64,000 bases of DNA from Pseudomonas sp. Leaf48 (GTDB lineage Bacteria > Pseudomonadota > Gammaproteobacteria > Pseudomonadales > Pseudomonadaceae), in NCBI RefSeq assembly GCF_001421885.1, contig NZ_LMLH01000030.1, forward strand, positions 186,001-250,000, in the 5' to 3' direction. A program made the translations under genes and the position numbers. The notes beneath the pieces are model-generated. The model saw only the letters and a program-made list of their open reading frames with translations. It was not told the DNA's origin and searched no databases. Shown here piece by piece: positions 10,202 to 18,573 of the stretch. The first letter of the stretch is position 1. Every line of letters begins with the position of its first letter.

Positions 10202-10675
10202 ATGGATCTTCGTACAAAGGGTTTCACACTGATCGAGTTGCTGATCGCGCTCGCGATCCTGTCGATCATGATCACCCTGGCAGCCCCGGCGTTCAGTCGA
10301 TCAGCGCAGATCGCCCGAGCGGATACCGAAATCGGCGATCTGCAACGAGGCCTGAATTTCGCCCGTATCGAGGCGATCAATCGCGGCACCACGACGCGGG
10401 TTCGTCCGACGTTCAGTCGCGGCGTCTGGAGCGGCGAGCTGACGATTTATGAAGGTAGCGGCACCTTGGCCAATGTGTTGCGGGTTGTTCCGGTGATGAG
10501 CAGCGGTGCAACGCTGACGCTAACCTCAGGAGTGACCGAGATCGATTTCAACAATCTGGGCGGGCTGTCTTCATCTTCCAGGGCGGTGGTGATCAGCTAT
10601 GTATTGGGGACACAAAGCAGGATGCTGAGTGTGTGTTTGAACGGACGAATCGAATTGGCTGGAAGTTGCGGATGA
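10202..10675 (+). CDS. fimU: Minor pseudopilin, FimU/FimT type (GspH domain)
   Basis: 157 residues. The leader MDLRTKG/FTLIELLIALAIL has the PilD cleavage site after Gly7 and Glu at mature position 5. The GspH-like part (EIGDLQRGLNFARIEAINRGTTTRV) follows, then a beta-rich end with a late cysteine pair (VCLNGRIELAGSCG). As first gene of the rightward minor-pilin operon it corresponds in position to fimU. Its stop overlaps the pilV start (ATGA). Minor pilins prime assembly of the type IV pilus. The symbol rests on position and family and is less certain than the family. Confidence 0.8.
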   Translation: MDLRTKGFTLIELLIALAILSIMITLAAPAFSRSAQIARADTEIGDLQRGLNFARIEAINRGTTTRVRPTFSRGVWSGELTIYEGSGTLANVLRVVPVMSSGATLTLTSGVTEIDFNNLGGLSSSSRAVVISYVLGTQSRMLSVCLNGRIELAGSCG

Positions 10676-11121
10676 AAGCATGGAGCAAGCGTACACAGGA
10701 AGGAATGACGCTGATTGAAGTACTGGTTGCGTTGGTGATCCTGGGAGTCGGGTTGCTGGGTGCGGCAGCGTTTCAGCTCAATGCGTTGAAATACACCGAC
10801 AGCTCGCGCATGACCAGCCAGGCCAGTTTTATCGCCTACGACATGCTGGACCGCATTCGTGCCAACTCCACCGCTGACTACACGGTTAATCCACCCAGCT
10901 CGGGCAATCCGGGTGTGGCCCGGGACCAGGATCTGTACGACTTCAATTCCAATATCGTGAATTTCGGCGGCCCCAGTGCCACGGGCAGCATCACCCTCAG
11001 CCAGCGGGTGTACACCATCACCATTGAGTGGGACGACTCGCGGGCAGCCAATGCGGCCGATTCGCGACGCAGTTATGTCTTGTCCAGCCGCACTGCCGTT
11101 GACCCGGTGGCGGCGCCATGA
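10672..11121 (+). CDS. pilV: Type IV pilus minor pilin PilV
   Basis: 149 residues from ATG 10672, which overlaps the previous stop as ATGA; a frame extension to 10633 lies inside fimU and is rejected. The leader ends EG/MTLIEVLVALVILGVGLLGAAA, the PilV signature with Met at mature position 1. The segments QASFIAYDMLDRIRANS and YTITIEWDDSRA match the PilV family. It is inserted in the inner membrane and helps to initiate pilus assembly. It overlaps pilW by 4 bases. Confidence 0.9.
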   Translation: MKAWSKRTQEGMTLIEVLVALVILGVGLLGAAAFQLNALKYTDSSRMTSQASFIAYDMLDRIRANSTADYTVNPPSSGNPGVARDQDLYDFNSNIVNFGGPSATGSITLSQRVYTITIEWDDSRAANAADSRRSYVLSSRTAVDPVAAP

Positions 11122-11825
11122 ACCGTCACAACCAAGGCTTCGGCCTCATCGAGTTGCTGATTGCCCTGGCACTGAGCCTGGTCGTGGTGCTGGGCGTTGT
11201 GCAGGTGTTTATTGCGGCCAAAAACACTTATCTCAGCCAGAACGCTGCCGCCGAGATGCAGGAAGACGCGCGTTTTGTGCTGAGCAAAATGATTCAGGAG
11301 ATCCGCATGGTCGGCATGTTCGGCTGCCTGGGGGCGATTACCGATGCTAGCGAGAAAGGTGACTTCAAGGCCAGCCAGGCGACGCCGATCAGGTGGGATA
11401 ACGCCAGCCAGACGCTGACCCTGGTGACCGCGGATGTTGGCAACCAGGGCGGGAAGCCGACCTGGACCGTTATATCCGACTGTTTGAACAGTGCGACGGC
11501 CTACAGTAACGCGCGGGCACCTGGATCGGGACAGCTGGCGTTTCCGGTCCGGCGGCTGGTTTACAGTTTCAGCAACAATCAATTGATGATGGGTATCGGG
11601 ACGGAATCGCCGCAGGTATTGGTGAACAACGTCAGTGCTTTGAGCGTGAGCTTCGGTGTCGCCAGTTCCAATACCGACCTGGCCGCATCCAGTTACAGCG
11701 AAAATCCGTCGGATCCCGCGCGAATACGCAGCGTTCGCCTTACGCTGACGCTTTTCGATCCAAACCAACGGGTGAGCAGCCAAACCTTCAACGTGGTTGC
11801 CGCGTTGCGCAACCGGTTGCCATGA
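11118..11825 (+). CDS. pilW: Type IV pilus minor pilin PilW
   Basis: 235 residues starting MNRHNQGFGLIELLIALALSL; cleavage would follow the glycine before FGLIE, with Glu at mature position 5. The remainder (AAEMQEDARFVLSKMIQEIRMVGMFGCLG, later RIRSVRLTLTLFDPNQRV) matches PilW. It overlaps pilV by 4 bases and is followed after 10 bases by pilX. It is a tip-complex component in P. aeruginosa-type pili. Confidence 0.9.
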   Translation: MNRHNQGFGLIELLIALALSLVVVLGVVQVFIAAKNTYLSQNAAAEMQEDARFVLSKMIQEIRMVGMFGCLGAITDASEKGDFKASQATPIRWDNASQTLTLVTADVGNQGGKPTWTVISDCLNSATAYSNARAPGSGQLAFPVRRLVYSFSNNQLMMGIGTESPQVLVNNVSALSVSFGVASSNTDLAASSYSENPSDPARIRSVRLTLTLFDPNQRVSSQTFNVVAALRNRLP

Positions 11826-11835
11826 GGGGAGATGC

Positions 11836-12300
11836 ATGACAAGGAATCCCCAGCGGGGCATGGCCCTTCTGGTCAGCCTGGTGTTTCTGCTGATGTTGAC
11901 GCTTATCGGTATCTCATCCATGCAGAACGCTACCCTGCAGGAAAAAATGGCCGGCAGCGTGGCTCTGCGCAACCATTCATTTCAGGGCGCTGAAACGGCA
12001 TTGCGGGTAGGCGAAAGTACGGTGCAACGGGACAGCTATTCGTTACCTGTTTGCAGTGGCGCCAGTCACTGCGCGCCGCCCGCGGAGTCGGCGACTATCA
12101 CCGCTGGCGGCCACAATCCTGGCTCGGGGGTGACCTGGGTCGCTACCGGAACAGGCTTTTACGCAGTGCAAAACCTGGGTGCCACCCGGACTGCGGTGAA
12201 TGTGCCGATCAACACCCCGGCAACCTTGTACCGCGTCACTGCGGTGGGCATCGCGGGCAATTCGCGCAGCGTGGTAGAGAGTATATATGCGAAGTATTGA
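11836..12300 (+). CDS. pilX: Type IV pilus minor pilin PilX
   Basis: 154 residues from ATG 11836, which has the ribosome binding site GAGGGGA; the frame continues upstream into pilW but this is not used. The N-terminus MTRNPQRGMALLVSLVFLLMLTLIGISSM is typical of PilX (QRG/MALLV, no Glu5), followed by NATLQEKMAGSVALRNHSFQGAETALR. The C-terminal part is short and beta-rich. PilX normally works with PilY1, for which no full-length gene exists here. The last 14 bases overlap the next gene. Confidence 0.9.
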   Translation: MTRNPQRGMALLVSLVFLLMLTLIGISSMQNATLQEKMAGSVALRNHSFQGAETALRVGESTVQRDSYSLPVCSGASHCAPPAESATITAGGHNPGSGVTWVATGTGFYAVQNLGATRTAVNVPINTPATLYRVTAVGIAGNSRSVVESIYAKY

Positions 12301-12706
12301 ACACCGGGCCGGGGGCTTGTCAGGTTTGTGCGCAATGGTTCTGGGGCTATGCCTGTCGCCTGTGGCCTATGCACTTGCGCCGCCAGAAGAGCCCGCCCTG
12401 GACCGCAACCGCTGCCTGGCGGGTGGTTACTGGTACGGCTTCTATCGGGACAAATCATTGCTGACGCCCATCTGCCTGAAGCTGCCTGCTGCTATCAGCG
12501 GTAAGATACTCGACAGCAATGGAGATGGGGTTGTCGATAACATCGACGCGATTTCCAGCGGGGTGGTCTACATCGGCGATAATCCGCCCCGCAGCGACAC
12601 CGACGATGGTATGCCAGCAGTCGGACACGAGGCTGGTGGCGATATCATGCCATCGGGGGATGATTCCGGCGGCAGCCGTCGCATCATGTGGCGACAAATA
12701 CAGTAA
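12287..12706 (+). CDS. Small secreted protein with calcium-loop motif in the pilY1 position
   Basis: 139 residues; I do not recognise the family. A signal peptide is likely (hydrophobic run GLCAMVLGLCLSPVAYALA, cleavage after ALA). The mature part has two cysteines about 20 residues apart (NRCLAGGYWYGFY, PICLKLP). It also has the loop DSNGDGVVDNIDA, which fits the D-x-N-x-D-G EF-hand/dockerin pattern, and ends in a basic/aromatic tail RRIMWRQIQ. It sits between pilX and pilE, where P. aeruginosa has pilY1 (over 1100 residues) and pilY2. It could be a replacement tip protein, a PilY2-like protein or an internally deleted PilY1. It overlaps pilX by 14 bases. Confidence 0.7.
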   Translation: MRSIEHRAGGLSGLCAMVLGLCLSPVAYALAPPEEPALDRNRCLAGGYWYGFYRDKSLLTPICLKLPAAISGKILDSNGDGVVDNIDAISSGVVYIGDNPPRSDTDDGMPAVGHEAGGDIMPSGDDSGGSRRIMWRQIQ

Positions 12707-12720
12707 GTGAGAGTTGAGGC

Positions 12721-13122
12721 ATGCATAGATTCAACCGCGGTTTTACCCTGATCGAAATCATGATCGTGATTGCGATCATCGGGATTGTCATGACCATAGC
12801 CGCCCCGAGCTTCACCGAGTACCTGAACAAGGGCCGCCGGACAGAAGTAGCCGGCCTGCTTTCTGAACAGGCGCAGATCCTCGAGCGCAACTACTCGAGC
12901 AAGAATGTCTACACCGATACCCCAGGTCTCAGCGCCGGCAACGACTATTACACGATTACCCAGACGTTGACCGACCAGACGTTCCTGCTCACAGCCGTGC
13001 GCAAGCCGGGCACTGGCATGGCCGAAGACAAGTGCGGTGATTTCACCCTGGCCAACACGGGAGTCCGTGGCATGGTCAACGCAAAGGATGGCCTTACCAC
13101 CAAGGACTGCTGGGGGCGCTGA
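12721..13122 (+). CDS. pilE: Type IV pilus minor pilin PilE
   Basis: 133 residues. The leader MHRFNRG/FTLIEIMIVIAIIGIVMTIA has Glu at mature position 5. The following YLNKGRRTEVAGLLSEQAQILERNYSSKNVYTD and the cysteine pair near the end (EDKCGDFTLAN, KDCWGR) match PilE of the fim/pil operon. It is the last gene of the minor-pilin operon; thiO follows after 53 bases. PilD processing and inner-membrane insertion are expected. Confidence 0.88.
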   Translation: MHRFNRGFTLIEIMIVIAIIGIVMTIAAPSFTEYLNKGRRTEVAGLLSEQAQILERNYSSKNVYTDTPGLSAGNDYYTITQTLTDQTFLLTAVRKPGTGMAEDKCGDFTLANTGVRGMVNAKDGLTTKDCWGR

Positions 13123-13175
13123 TTTTTTTCGGGCGCCATCTGCGCCCTCTGTCTACTTAACGGTTGGATCAGAAT

Positions 13176-14276
13176 ATGACCAGGCAACAGCAAGTGGTGA
13201 TTGTCGGCGGCGGGGTGATCGGTCTGCTCACGGCATTCAATCTCGCGTCCGAAGTGCAGAGCGTTGTGCTGCTGGATCGTTCGAACGTCGGTCAGGAGTC
13301 TTCATGGGCCGGTGGCGGCATCGTCTCGCCGCTTTACCCGTGGCGCTACAGCCCGGCGGTCACCGCCCTGGCGCACTGGTCCCAGGACTTTTATCCACAG
13401 CTGGGTGAGCGGCTGTTCGCCGCGACCGGGGTTGATCCCGAAGTGCATACCACGGGTCTGTACTGGCTGGATCTGGACGACGAGGCCGAGGCACTGGCCT
13501 GGGCACTTCGGGAAAACCGTCCATTGCGGACCGTGGATCTGTCGGCGGTGCATGACGCCGTGCCGGTGCTGGGCAGTGGTTTTTCCCGGGCGATCCATAT
13601 GGCCGATGTGGCCAACGTGCGCAATCCGCGCCTGGTGAAATCCCTCAAGGCGGCATTGCTCGCGTTGCCCAACGTGACGATTCATGAGCAGTGCGAAGTC
13701 AGCGGGTTCATTCGTGATGGCGATACCGTCGTTGGCGTGCAGACAACGGCAGGCGTTATCCGCGGTGATCAAGTCGTGTTGACCGCGGGTGCCTGGAGCG
13801 GCGATTTGCTCAAAACTCTCGATCTCTCATTGCCGGTCGAGCCGGTCAAGGGGCAGATGATTCTCTACAAGTGTGCGGCGGACTTCCTGCCCAGCATGGT
13901 CCTGGCAAAGGGCCGTTATGCGATCCCTCGTCGCGACGGACACATCCTGATCGGCAGTACCCTGGAGCATGAAGGCTTCGACAAGACGCCTACCGAGTCC
14001 GCCCTGGAAAGCCTCAAGGCTTCTGCGGTGGAGTTGATACCGGCACTGGCCGGCGCCGAAGTGGTCGGGCATTGGGCCGGGTTGCGGCCAGGATCACCAG
14101 AAGGCATTCCTTACATCGGCAGGGTTCCAGGGTTTGACGGGCTCTGGCTCAATTGCGGGCATTATCGCAACGGTCTGGTGCTGGCACCGGCCTCGTGCCA
14201 ATTGTTTGCCGACGTGATGCTGGGCAGGGCGCCGATCATTGATCCGGCGGCGTATGCGCCGGCTGGGCGGATCTGA
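13176..14276 (+). CDS. thiO: Glycine oxidase ThiO
   Basis: 366 residues from ATG 13176; a TTG at 13164 in frame is possible, but the ATG has GGAT 7 bases upstream and fits the family. It is an FAD-dependent oxidase of the DAO family. The dinucleotide fold VVIVGGGVIGLLTAFNLA is at the N-terminus, and the C-terminal FAD/substrate segment reads HWAGLRPGSPEGIPYIGRV then NCGHYRNGLVLAP. It oxidises glycine to iminoacetate for the thiazole ring of thiamin, in the cytosol. No TPP riboswitch was recognised upstream. The position between pilE and pilR is as in other pseudomonads. Confidence 0.92.
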   Translation: MTRQQQVVIVGGGVIGLLTAFNLASEVQSVVLLDRSNVGQESSWAGGGIVSPLYPWRYSPAVTALAHWSQDFYPQLGERLFAATGVDPEVHTTGLYWLDLDDEAEALAWALRENRPLRTVDLSAVHDAVPVLGSGFSRAIHMADVANVRNPRLVKSLKAALLALPNVTIHEQCEVSGFIRDGDTVVGVQTTAGVIRGDQVVLTAGAWSGDLLKTLDLSLPVEPVKGQMILYKCAADFLPSMVLAKGRYAIPRRDGHILIGSTLEHEGFDKTPTESALESLKASAVELIPALAGAEVVGHWAGLRPGSPEGIPYIGRVPGFDGLWLNCGHYRNGLVLAPASCQLFADVMLGRAPIIDPAAYAPAGRI

Positions 14277-14285
14277 AGCCGGACC

Positions 14286-14352
14286 AAAAGATCGTCCGAA
14301 CTCGGCCCGAGCCTGCGGCAGTTCCTGAAAGGGGGCGCAGGCTGTGATCTTT
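14286..14352. repeat. Inverted repeat at the thiO/pilR convergent junction
   Basis: AAAAGATC at 14286 and GATCTTTT at the right end enclose AGCCTGCGGCAG and GGGGCGCAGGCT, which pair with each other. It forms a long imperfect hairpin flanked by A and T runs. It could terminate both convergent genes and also resembles a dispersed Pseudomonas repeat. Confidence 0.7.
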
Positions 14353-14359
14353 TTTGGGG

Positions 14360-15691
14360 TCAATCCAGTCCCAGTTTCTTCAACCTGTAACGCATCGACC
14401 GAAACGACACACTCAATCGCTGCGCAGCCGCCGTGCGGTTCCAGCGGGTCTCCTCCAGTGCCTGGAGGAGGAGTTGGCGTTCGACGTTTTCCAGATAGGT
14501 CTGCAGATTGTCGATCTGCGTCAGGTCCGGGATGCCGCCCTCGGCTGTGCAGTTACCTTCGGCGAGACGCAAGTCGCCGGCTTCTATCAGCTGGCTCTCG
14601 CACAGCGTATGGGCCCGTTCGAGCATGTTTTCCAGTTCCCGCACATTGCCCGGAAAGCGATAGCTTTTCAGCGCGGCGAGGGCTTGCGGGTGGAGTCTGG
14701 CGGCGGGCTGCGCGGTCGTGGTGGCCAGGCGTTTGAGCATGCAGCTTGCCAGCGCTTCAATGTCATCGCGGCGCTCGCGCAAAGGCGGGACCCGCAGCTC
14801 AATCACGTTCAGGCGGTAGTAGAGATCCTGTCGAAAGCGGCCGGCGGCGACCTCGGCGTCGAGGTCTTTGTGGGTGGCGCAAAGGATGCGTACATCGACC
14901 ACGGTTTCCTGTTGCCCGCCGACGCTGCGCACCGATTTTTCCGCAATGGCGCGCAGCAGTTTGACCTGCATCGCCAGCGGCAAGTCGGCCACCTCGTCGA
15001 GAAGCAGGGTGCCGCCATGAGCCGCCTGGAACAGGCCGGGCTTGTCCTCGATGGCGCCGCTGAAACTGCCTTTGCGATGGCCGAAAAACTCGCTTTCCAT
15101 CAAATCCGCCGGAATGGCCCCGCAATTGATCGCAATGAACGGTTGTTTTGCGCGCAGGCCTTGATCATGAATCAGGCGCGCCACCAACTCCTTGCCGCTA
15201 CCGGATTCGCCGCTGATGTACACCGGTGCCTGGCTGCGAGCCAGCTTGGCGATGTGCTTGCGCAGAGTGCGCATGGGCGCCGAGTCGCCCAGCAGGCGCC
15301 GATTGATGGCTGTGGGAGGGTTGGGAAGCAAGAGAGTAGCGTTGATGAGTTCTCGCAGGCGAGTGAGGTCTACCGGTTTGGTCAGGAAATCGAAAGCACC
15401 GGCCTTGAGTGCGTTGATTGCGGTATCGAGGCTGCCGTAAGCGGTGATCATGGCCACCGGTAATTGTGGGTGGCGTTGCTGAATATGTTGCACCAGCGCG
15501 AGGCCGGTGCCATCCGGCAGGTGCATGTCGGTCAGGCACAGGTCAAAATTCACCCGTCTCAGAAGACTCAGCGCCTCGGTCAGGTTGCGGGCGCTGAATG
15601 TCTCGAGTTTCATCCGTCCCAGGGTTATTTCCAGGAGTTCGCGAATGTCCGGCTCGTCGTCGACGACCAGAACCTTTTGTCGGGCGCTCAT
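14360..15691 (-). CDS. pilR: Sigma-54-dependent response regulator PilR
   Basis: 443 residues from ATG 15691, three bases after the relic pilS stop (TGAACATG). The receiver domain is at 1-120 with phospho-acceptor Asp55 (LCLTDMHLPDG). The AAA+ domain at about 140-370 has Walker A GESGSGKE. The sigma-54 contact loop reads GSFSGA, where GAFTGA is canonical, so Ser replaces the key Thr. A Fis-type helix-turn-helix closes the protein (RWNRTAAAQRLSVSFRSMRYRLKKLGLD). PilR activates pilA from a sigma-54 promoter. One such promoter lies before pilA at 29549, but the cognate kinase PilS is degraded here. Confidence 0.93.
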   Translation of the reverse strand: MSARQKVLVVDDEPDIRELLEITLGRMKLETFSARNLTEALSLLRRVNFDLCLTDMHLPDGTGLALVQHIQQRHPQLPVAMITAYGSLDTAINALKAGAFDFLTKPVDLTRLRELINATLLLPNPPTAINRRLLGDSAPMRTLRKHIAKLARSQAPVYISGESGSGKELVARLIHDQGLRAKQPFIAINCGAIPADLMESEFFGHRKGSFSGAIEDKPGLFQAAHGGTLLLDEVADLPLAMQVKLLRAIAEKSVRSVGGQQETVVDVRILCATHKDLDAEVAAGRFRQDLYYRLNVIELRVPPLRERRDDIEALASCMLKRLATTTAQPAARLHPQALAALKSYRFPGNVRELENMLERAHTLCESQLIEAGDLRLAEGNCTAEGGIPDLTQIDNLQTYLENVERQLLLQALEETRWNRTAAAQRLSVSFRSMRYRLKKLGLD

Positions 15692-15693
15692 GT

Positions 15694-15930
15694 TCAACTT
15701 TGGTTCCATCCGTGGGCAAAGGTGATGAGAAAACAGGCGCCATCCTGGCGCGGTTCGAAGGCTGGGGGAGACCGGTTGCTTGCGCAAGGCTCATGGAGCA
15801 GTTGCAGGATGTCTTCGATTACCCGATTCATGCGCTGAGGTGGTCTTGAATAATCTGCGTCAGACGTCGATCTGCGCCTTCAGTTCCTCCCCCTCGCGCA
15901 ATAGCTGTGCGCAGTGACTGATGGTCGTGG
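15694..15930 (-). pseudogene. pilS: Relic of the sensor kinase pilS
   Basis: Read leftward, fragments of PilS appear in order but in changing frames. ISHCAQLLREGEELK (about 15925-15882, the region just after the H-box) is in the frame that stops at 15860. RRLTQIIQDH (about 15869-15840) is in a second frame. QRMNRVIEDILQL (about 15837-15799) is in a third frame, which runs on to QDGACFLITFAH and a TGA at 15696-15694. The sensor domain, the H-box itself and the N/G1/G2 ATP-binding boxes are missing. At least two frameshifts and one large internal deletion are needed. The assignment rests on remembered PilS sequence and on adjacency to pilR. Confidence 0.8.
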
Positions 15931-15933
15931 GGA

Positions 15934-16167
15934 TCAGCGGTTGCTGGAGCCAGGGCCCTGTTCCAGATGCGCCTGGCTGCAGTACCACTGTTGTTCGAGA
16001 CTCAATGCGCGATCCCGGGGCAGATGCACTCCGCAATGGGCGCAACGGACCATGGGGGCCGCGTCCCGCTCGGCCGGGGACCTGGGGGCCGAATTCTGAC
16101 CCTTGAACTTGCGCCAGAACCATACCGCAGCGGCAATCAGGGCGATCCAGAACAATAAACGAAGCAT
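15934..16167 (-). CDS. Small membrane-anchored protein of the PP0621 family
   Basis: 77 residues: one N-terminal membrane segment (MLRLLFWIALIAAAVWFW), a basic stretch, then a cytosolic metal-site-like part with Cys-x-x-Cys (VRCAHCGVHLP) and a third Cys in QQWYCSQAHLEQG. This matches the short PP0621-type proteins found between pilS and bamD in pseudomonads. The function is unknown; the cysteine/histidine pattern suggests zinc binding. It directly abuts the pilS relic. Confidence 0.8.
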   Translation of the reverse strand: MLRLLFWIALIAAAVWFWRKFKGQNSAPRSPAERDAAPMVRCAHCGVHLPRDRALSLEQQWYCSQAHLEQGPGSSNR

Positions 16168-16310
16168 GGTGAGCTGCTTTTTGAATGATGATGCGGCAGT
16201 TTAGCCAAGGACGTGCCGGGCGCACAGCCTAATAAGATGCTGAAATAAAAAGGGAGGGGCAGGGGGGGAATGCCGAGCAGGTAGGGGCAATACTTGAGGG
16301 ATTGAACTTT

Positions 16311-16403
16311 TGTGGCGAGGGGGCTTGCCCCTGCTGGGTCGCGAAGCGGCCCGAAAAAACAGGACTGCTGCGAAGTCCAGCGGGGGCAAGCCCCCTCACC
16401 ACA
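16311..16403. repeat. REP inverted-repeat pair (family 1)
   Basis: TGTGGCGAGGGGGCTTGCCC on the left and its near-exact inverse ending at 16403, with a short GC-rich spacer. It lies between the PP0621-like gene and bamD. Confidence 0.9.
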
Positions 16404-16436
16404 AAGGCTCGCTCCTACGGGATACGTTTCGAAATA

Positions 16437-17459
16437 TCAGTCGAACACGCCAAAGGTCATGTAGCTGAACCACGAACGGTCCTCGTTGTTGCCTTCGGCT
16501 TCCTGATTTTCTTCCTCGATCACTTCGCCATTGCTGTCTTTAGGCTTGAGTTCGCTCGGGATCGCGTCCTTGGCGTCCTGGTACTGCCTCTGCACGTCCT
16601 GGTTGGCGCGGGTTTCTCCCGGCGGCAGCGGCGGACGGGATTCGATCAGGCCCAGGGTCGCCTTGCTCATCCACGAACGGTTGTCGGCTTCGGCCACCGA
16701 CGGAACGAACTGGCCGTCCTCCAGGCTTGGGTGATCCGGGTAGTTGAGCTTCAGGGTTTCCAGGCTGGTCGCGGCCAGGTCATCCAGGTGCAGACGCTGG
16801 TAAGCCTCGGTCATGACCGCCAGGCCGTCACCGACCGATGGGGTTTCCTGGAAGTTTTCCACGACATAACGACCACGGTTCGCCGCGGCGACATAGGCCT
16901 GACGGGTCAGGTAGTAGTCGGCAACGTGAATTTCGTAGGCGGCCAGCAGGTTGCGCAGGTAGATCATGCGCTGCTTGGCGTCCGGCGCGTAGCGGCTGTT
17001 CGGGAAGCGGCTGGTCAGCTGGGCGAACTCGTTGTAGGAGTCGCGGGCGGCGCCCGGGTCACGCTTGGTCATGTCCAGCGGCAGGAAACGCGCCAGCAGG
17101 CCGACGTCCTGGTCGAAAGATGTCAGACCCTTGAGGTAGTACGCGTAATCCACGTTCGGATGCTGTGGGTGCAGGCGAATGAAACGCTCCGCAGCGGACT
17201 TGGCAGCCTCTGGCTCAGTGTTCTTGTAGTTGGCGTAGATCAGTTCGAGTTGAGCCTGGTCAGCATAACGACCGAACGGATAGCGCGATTCCAGAGCCTT
17301 CAGCTTGGTGATGGCACTGGTGTAGCTACTATTGTCCAGGTCGGCTTGAGCCTGTTGGTACAGCTCGACTTCACTGAGGTTTTCGTCTACGACTTCCTTC
17401 GATGAGCAAGCAGCGGTCAATGCGAGGATGGCGATCAGCAGCAGGTGTTTCACTTGCAT
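16437..17459 (-). CDS. bamD: Outer-membrane assembly lipoprotein BamD (ComL)
   Basis: 340 residues from ATG 17459. The longer frame to 17612 is rejected because the lipoprotein signal must be N-terminal. The signal peptide ends LTAACSS with lipid-attachment Cys18. TPR repeats follow, with the family segment [46 protein letters not shown]. The C-terminal tail is acidic and low in complexity ([19 protein letters not shown]), longer than in E. coli BamD (245 residues). BamD joins BamA in inserting outer-membrane beta-barrels. It is divergent from rluD. Confidence 0.95.
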   Translation of the reverse strand: MQVKHLLLIAILALTAACSSKEVVDENLSEVELYQQAQADLDNSSYTSAITKLKALESRYPFGRYADQAQLELIYANYKNTEPEAAKSAAERFIRLHPQHPNVDYAYYLKGLTSFDQDVGLLARFLPLDMTKRDPGAARDSYNEFAQLTSRFPNSRYAPDAKQRMIYLRNLLAAYEIHVADYYLTRQAYVAAANRGRYVVENFQETPSVGDGLAVMTEAYQRLHLDDLAATSLETLKLNYPDHPSLEDGQFVPSVAEADNRSWMSKATLGLIESRPPLPPGETRANQDVQRQYQDAKDAIPSELKPKDSNGEVIEEENQEAEGNNEDRSWFSYMTFGVFD

Positions 17460-17610
17460 GGCGGCTTGCGTCCCTATGACGGCCGCTGTCTTGGGCGAGG
17501 CCGTCCTGTTATGATGAGCGCCCCGTTGAATAGCCTCGGGGCAAAAGACGCCGTATTTAACCACAAGCGCGCAGCCGAAACCAAAGGCTGTGCCGACGCC
17601 TAGTCTGAGC

Positions 17611-18573
17611 ATGTCCGATAAAATTGAACTTCGCGCAGAGGTGCCGTCCGAATTGGGCGGCCAACGCCTCGATCAAGTCGCCGCACAATTATTCGCTGAG
17701 CACTCGCGCTCGCGCCTTTCCGCCTGGATCAAAGACGGCCGCCTGACTGTGGATGGGGCGGTTATCCGCCCGCGAGACATCGTTCACGGTGGTGCCATCC
17801 TTGAGTTGACTGCCGAGCAGGAAGCTCAGGGCGAATGGGTCGCTCAAGATATTGCCCTGGACATCGTCTACGAAGACGACGACATCCTGGTGATCAACAA
17901 GCCCGCGGGCCTGGTGGTGCATCCGGCTGCCGGTCACGCCGATGGCACCTTGCTCAATGCCCTGCTGCACCACGTGCCGGACATCATCAACGTGCCCCGC
18001 GCCGGTATCGTGCATCGCCTGGACAAGGACACCACCGGTCTGATGGTGGTGGCCAAGACCATTCAGGCGCAGACGCAGCTTGTCACTCAATTGCAGAGCC
18101 GTAGTGTCAGCCGGATCTACGAGTGCATCGTGATTGGTGTGGTCACCGCTGGCGGCAAGATCAACGCGCCAATCGGTCGTCACGGCCAGCAACGTCAGCG
18201 CATGGCAGTCATGGAAGGCGGCAAGCAAGCCGTCAGCCACTACCGCGTGCTCGAGCGTTTCCGCTCCCACACTCACGTGCGGGTGAAGCTGGAAACAGGT
18301 CGTACCCACCAGATTCGCGTGCACATGGCGCACATCAACTACCCGTTGGTCGGAGATCCTGCCTACGGCGGTCGTTTCCGTATCCCGCCGGCAGCCAACC
18401 CAACCATGGTCGAGTCGCTGAAAAACTTCCCGAGACAGGCGCTGCATGCGCGTTTCCTGGAACTGGATCATCCGACCACCGGCAAGCGCATGAGCTGGGA
18501 ATCACCGTTGCCGGAAGATTTCGTCTGGTTGCTGACCCTGCTCAAGCAAGATCGTGAGGCGTTCATCGGATGA
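17611..18573 (+). CDS. rluD: 23S rRNA pseudouridine synthase RluD
   Basis: 320 residues from ATG 17611 ([14 protein letters not shown]); an upstream in-frame start at 17590 adds seven residues with no support. An S4 RNA-binding domain is at about 15-75 ([27 protein letters not shown]). The RluA-type catalytic domain follows with Asp138 in HRLDKDTTG. It modifies U1911/1915/1917 of helix 69 and helps 50S assembly. The stop overlaps pgeF by 4 bases. Confidence 0.95.
   Translation: MSDKIELRAEVPSELGGQRLDQVAAQLFAEHSRSRLSAWIKDGRLTVDGAVIRPRDIVHGGAILELTAEQEAQGEWVAQDIALDIVYEDDDILVINKPAGLVVHPAAGHADGTLLNALLHHVPDIINVPRAGIVHRLDKDTTGLMVVAKTIQAQTQLVTQLQSRSVSRIYECIVIGVVTAGGKINAPIGRHGQQRQRMAVMEGGKQAVSHYRVLERFRSHTHVRVKLETGRTHQIRVHMAHINYPLVGDPAYGGRFRIPPAANPTMVESLKNFPRQALHARFLELDHPTTGKRMSWESPLPEDFVWLLTLLKQDREAFIG

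Noticed and set aside
13123-13175. TPP riboswitch before thiO
   Set aside because: Only 53 bases separate pilE and thiO, too short for the element, and none of its conserved blocks is seen.
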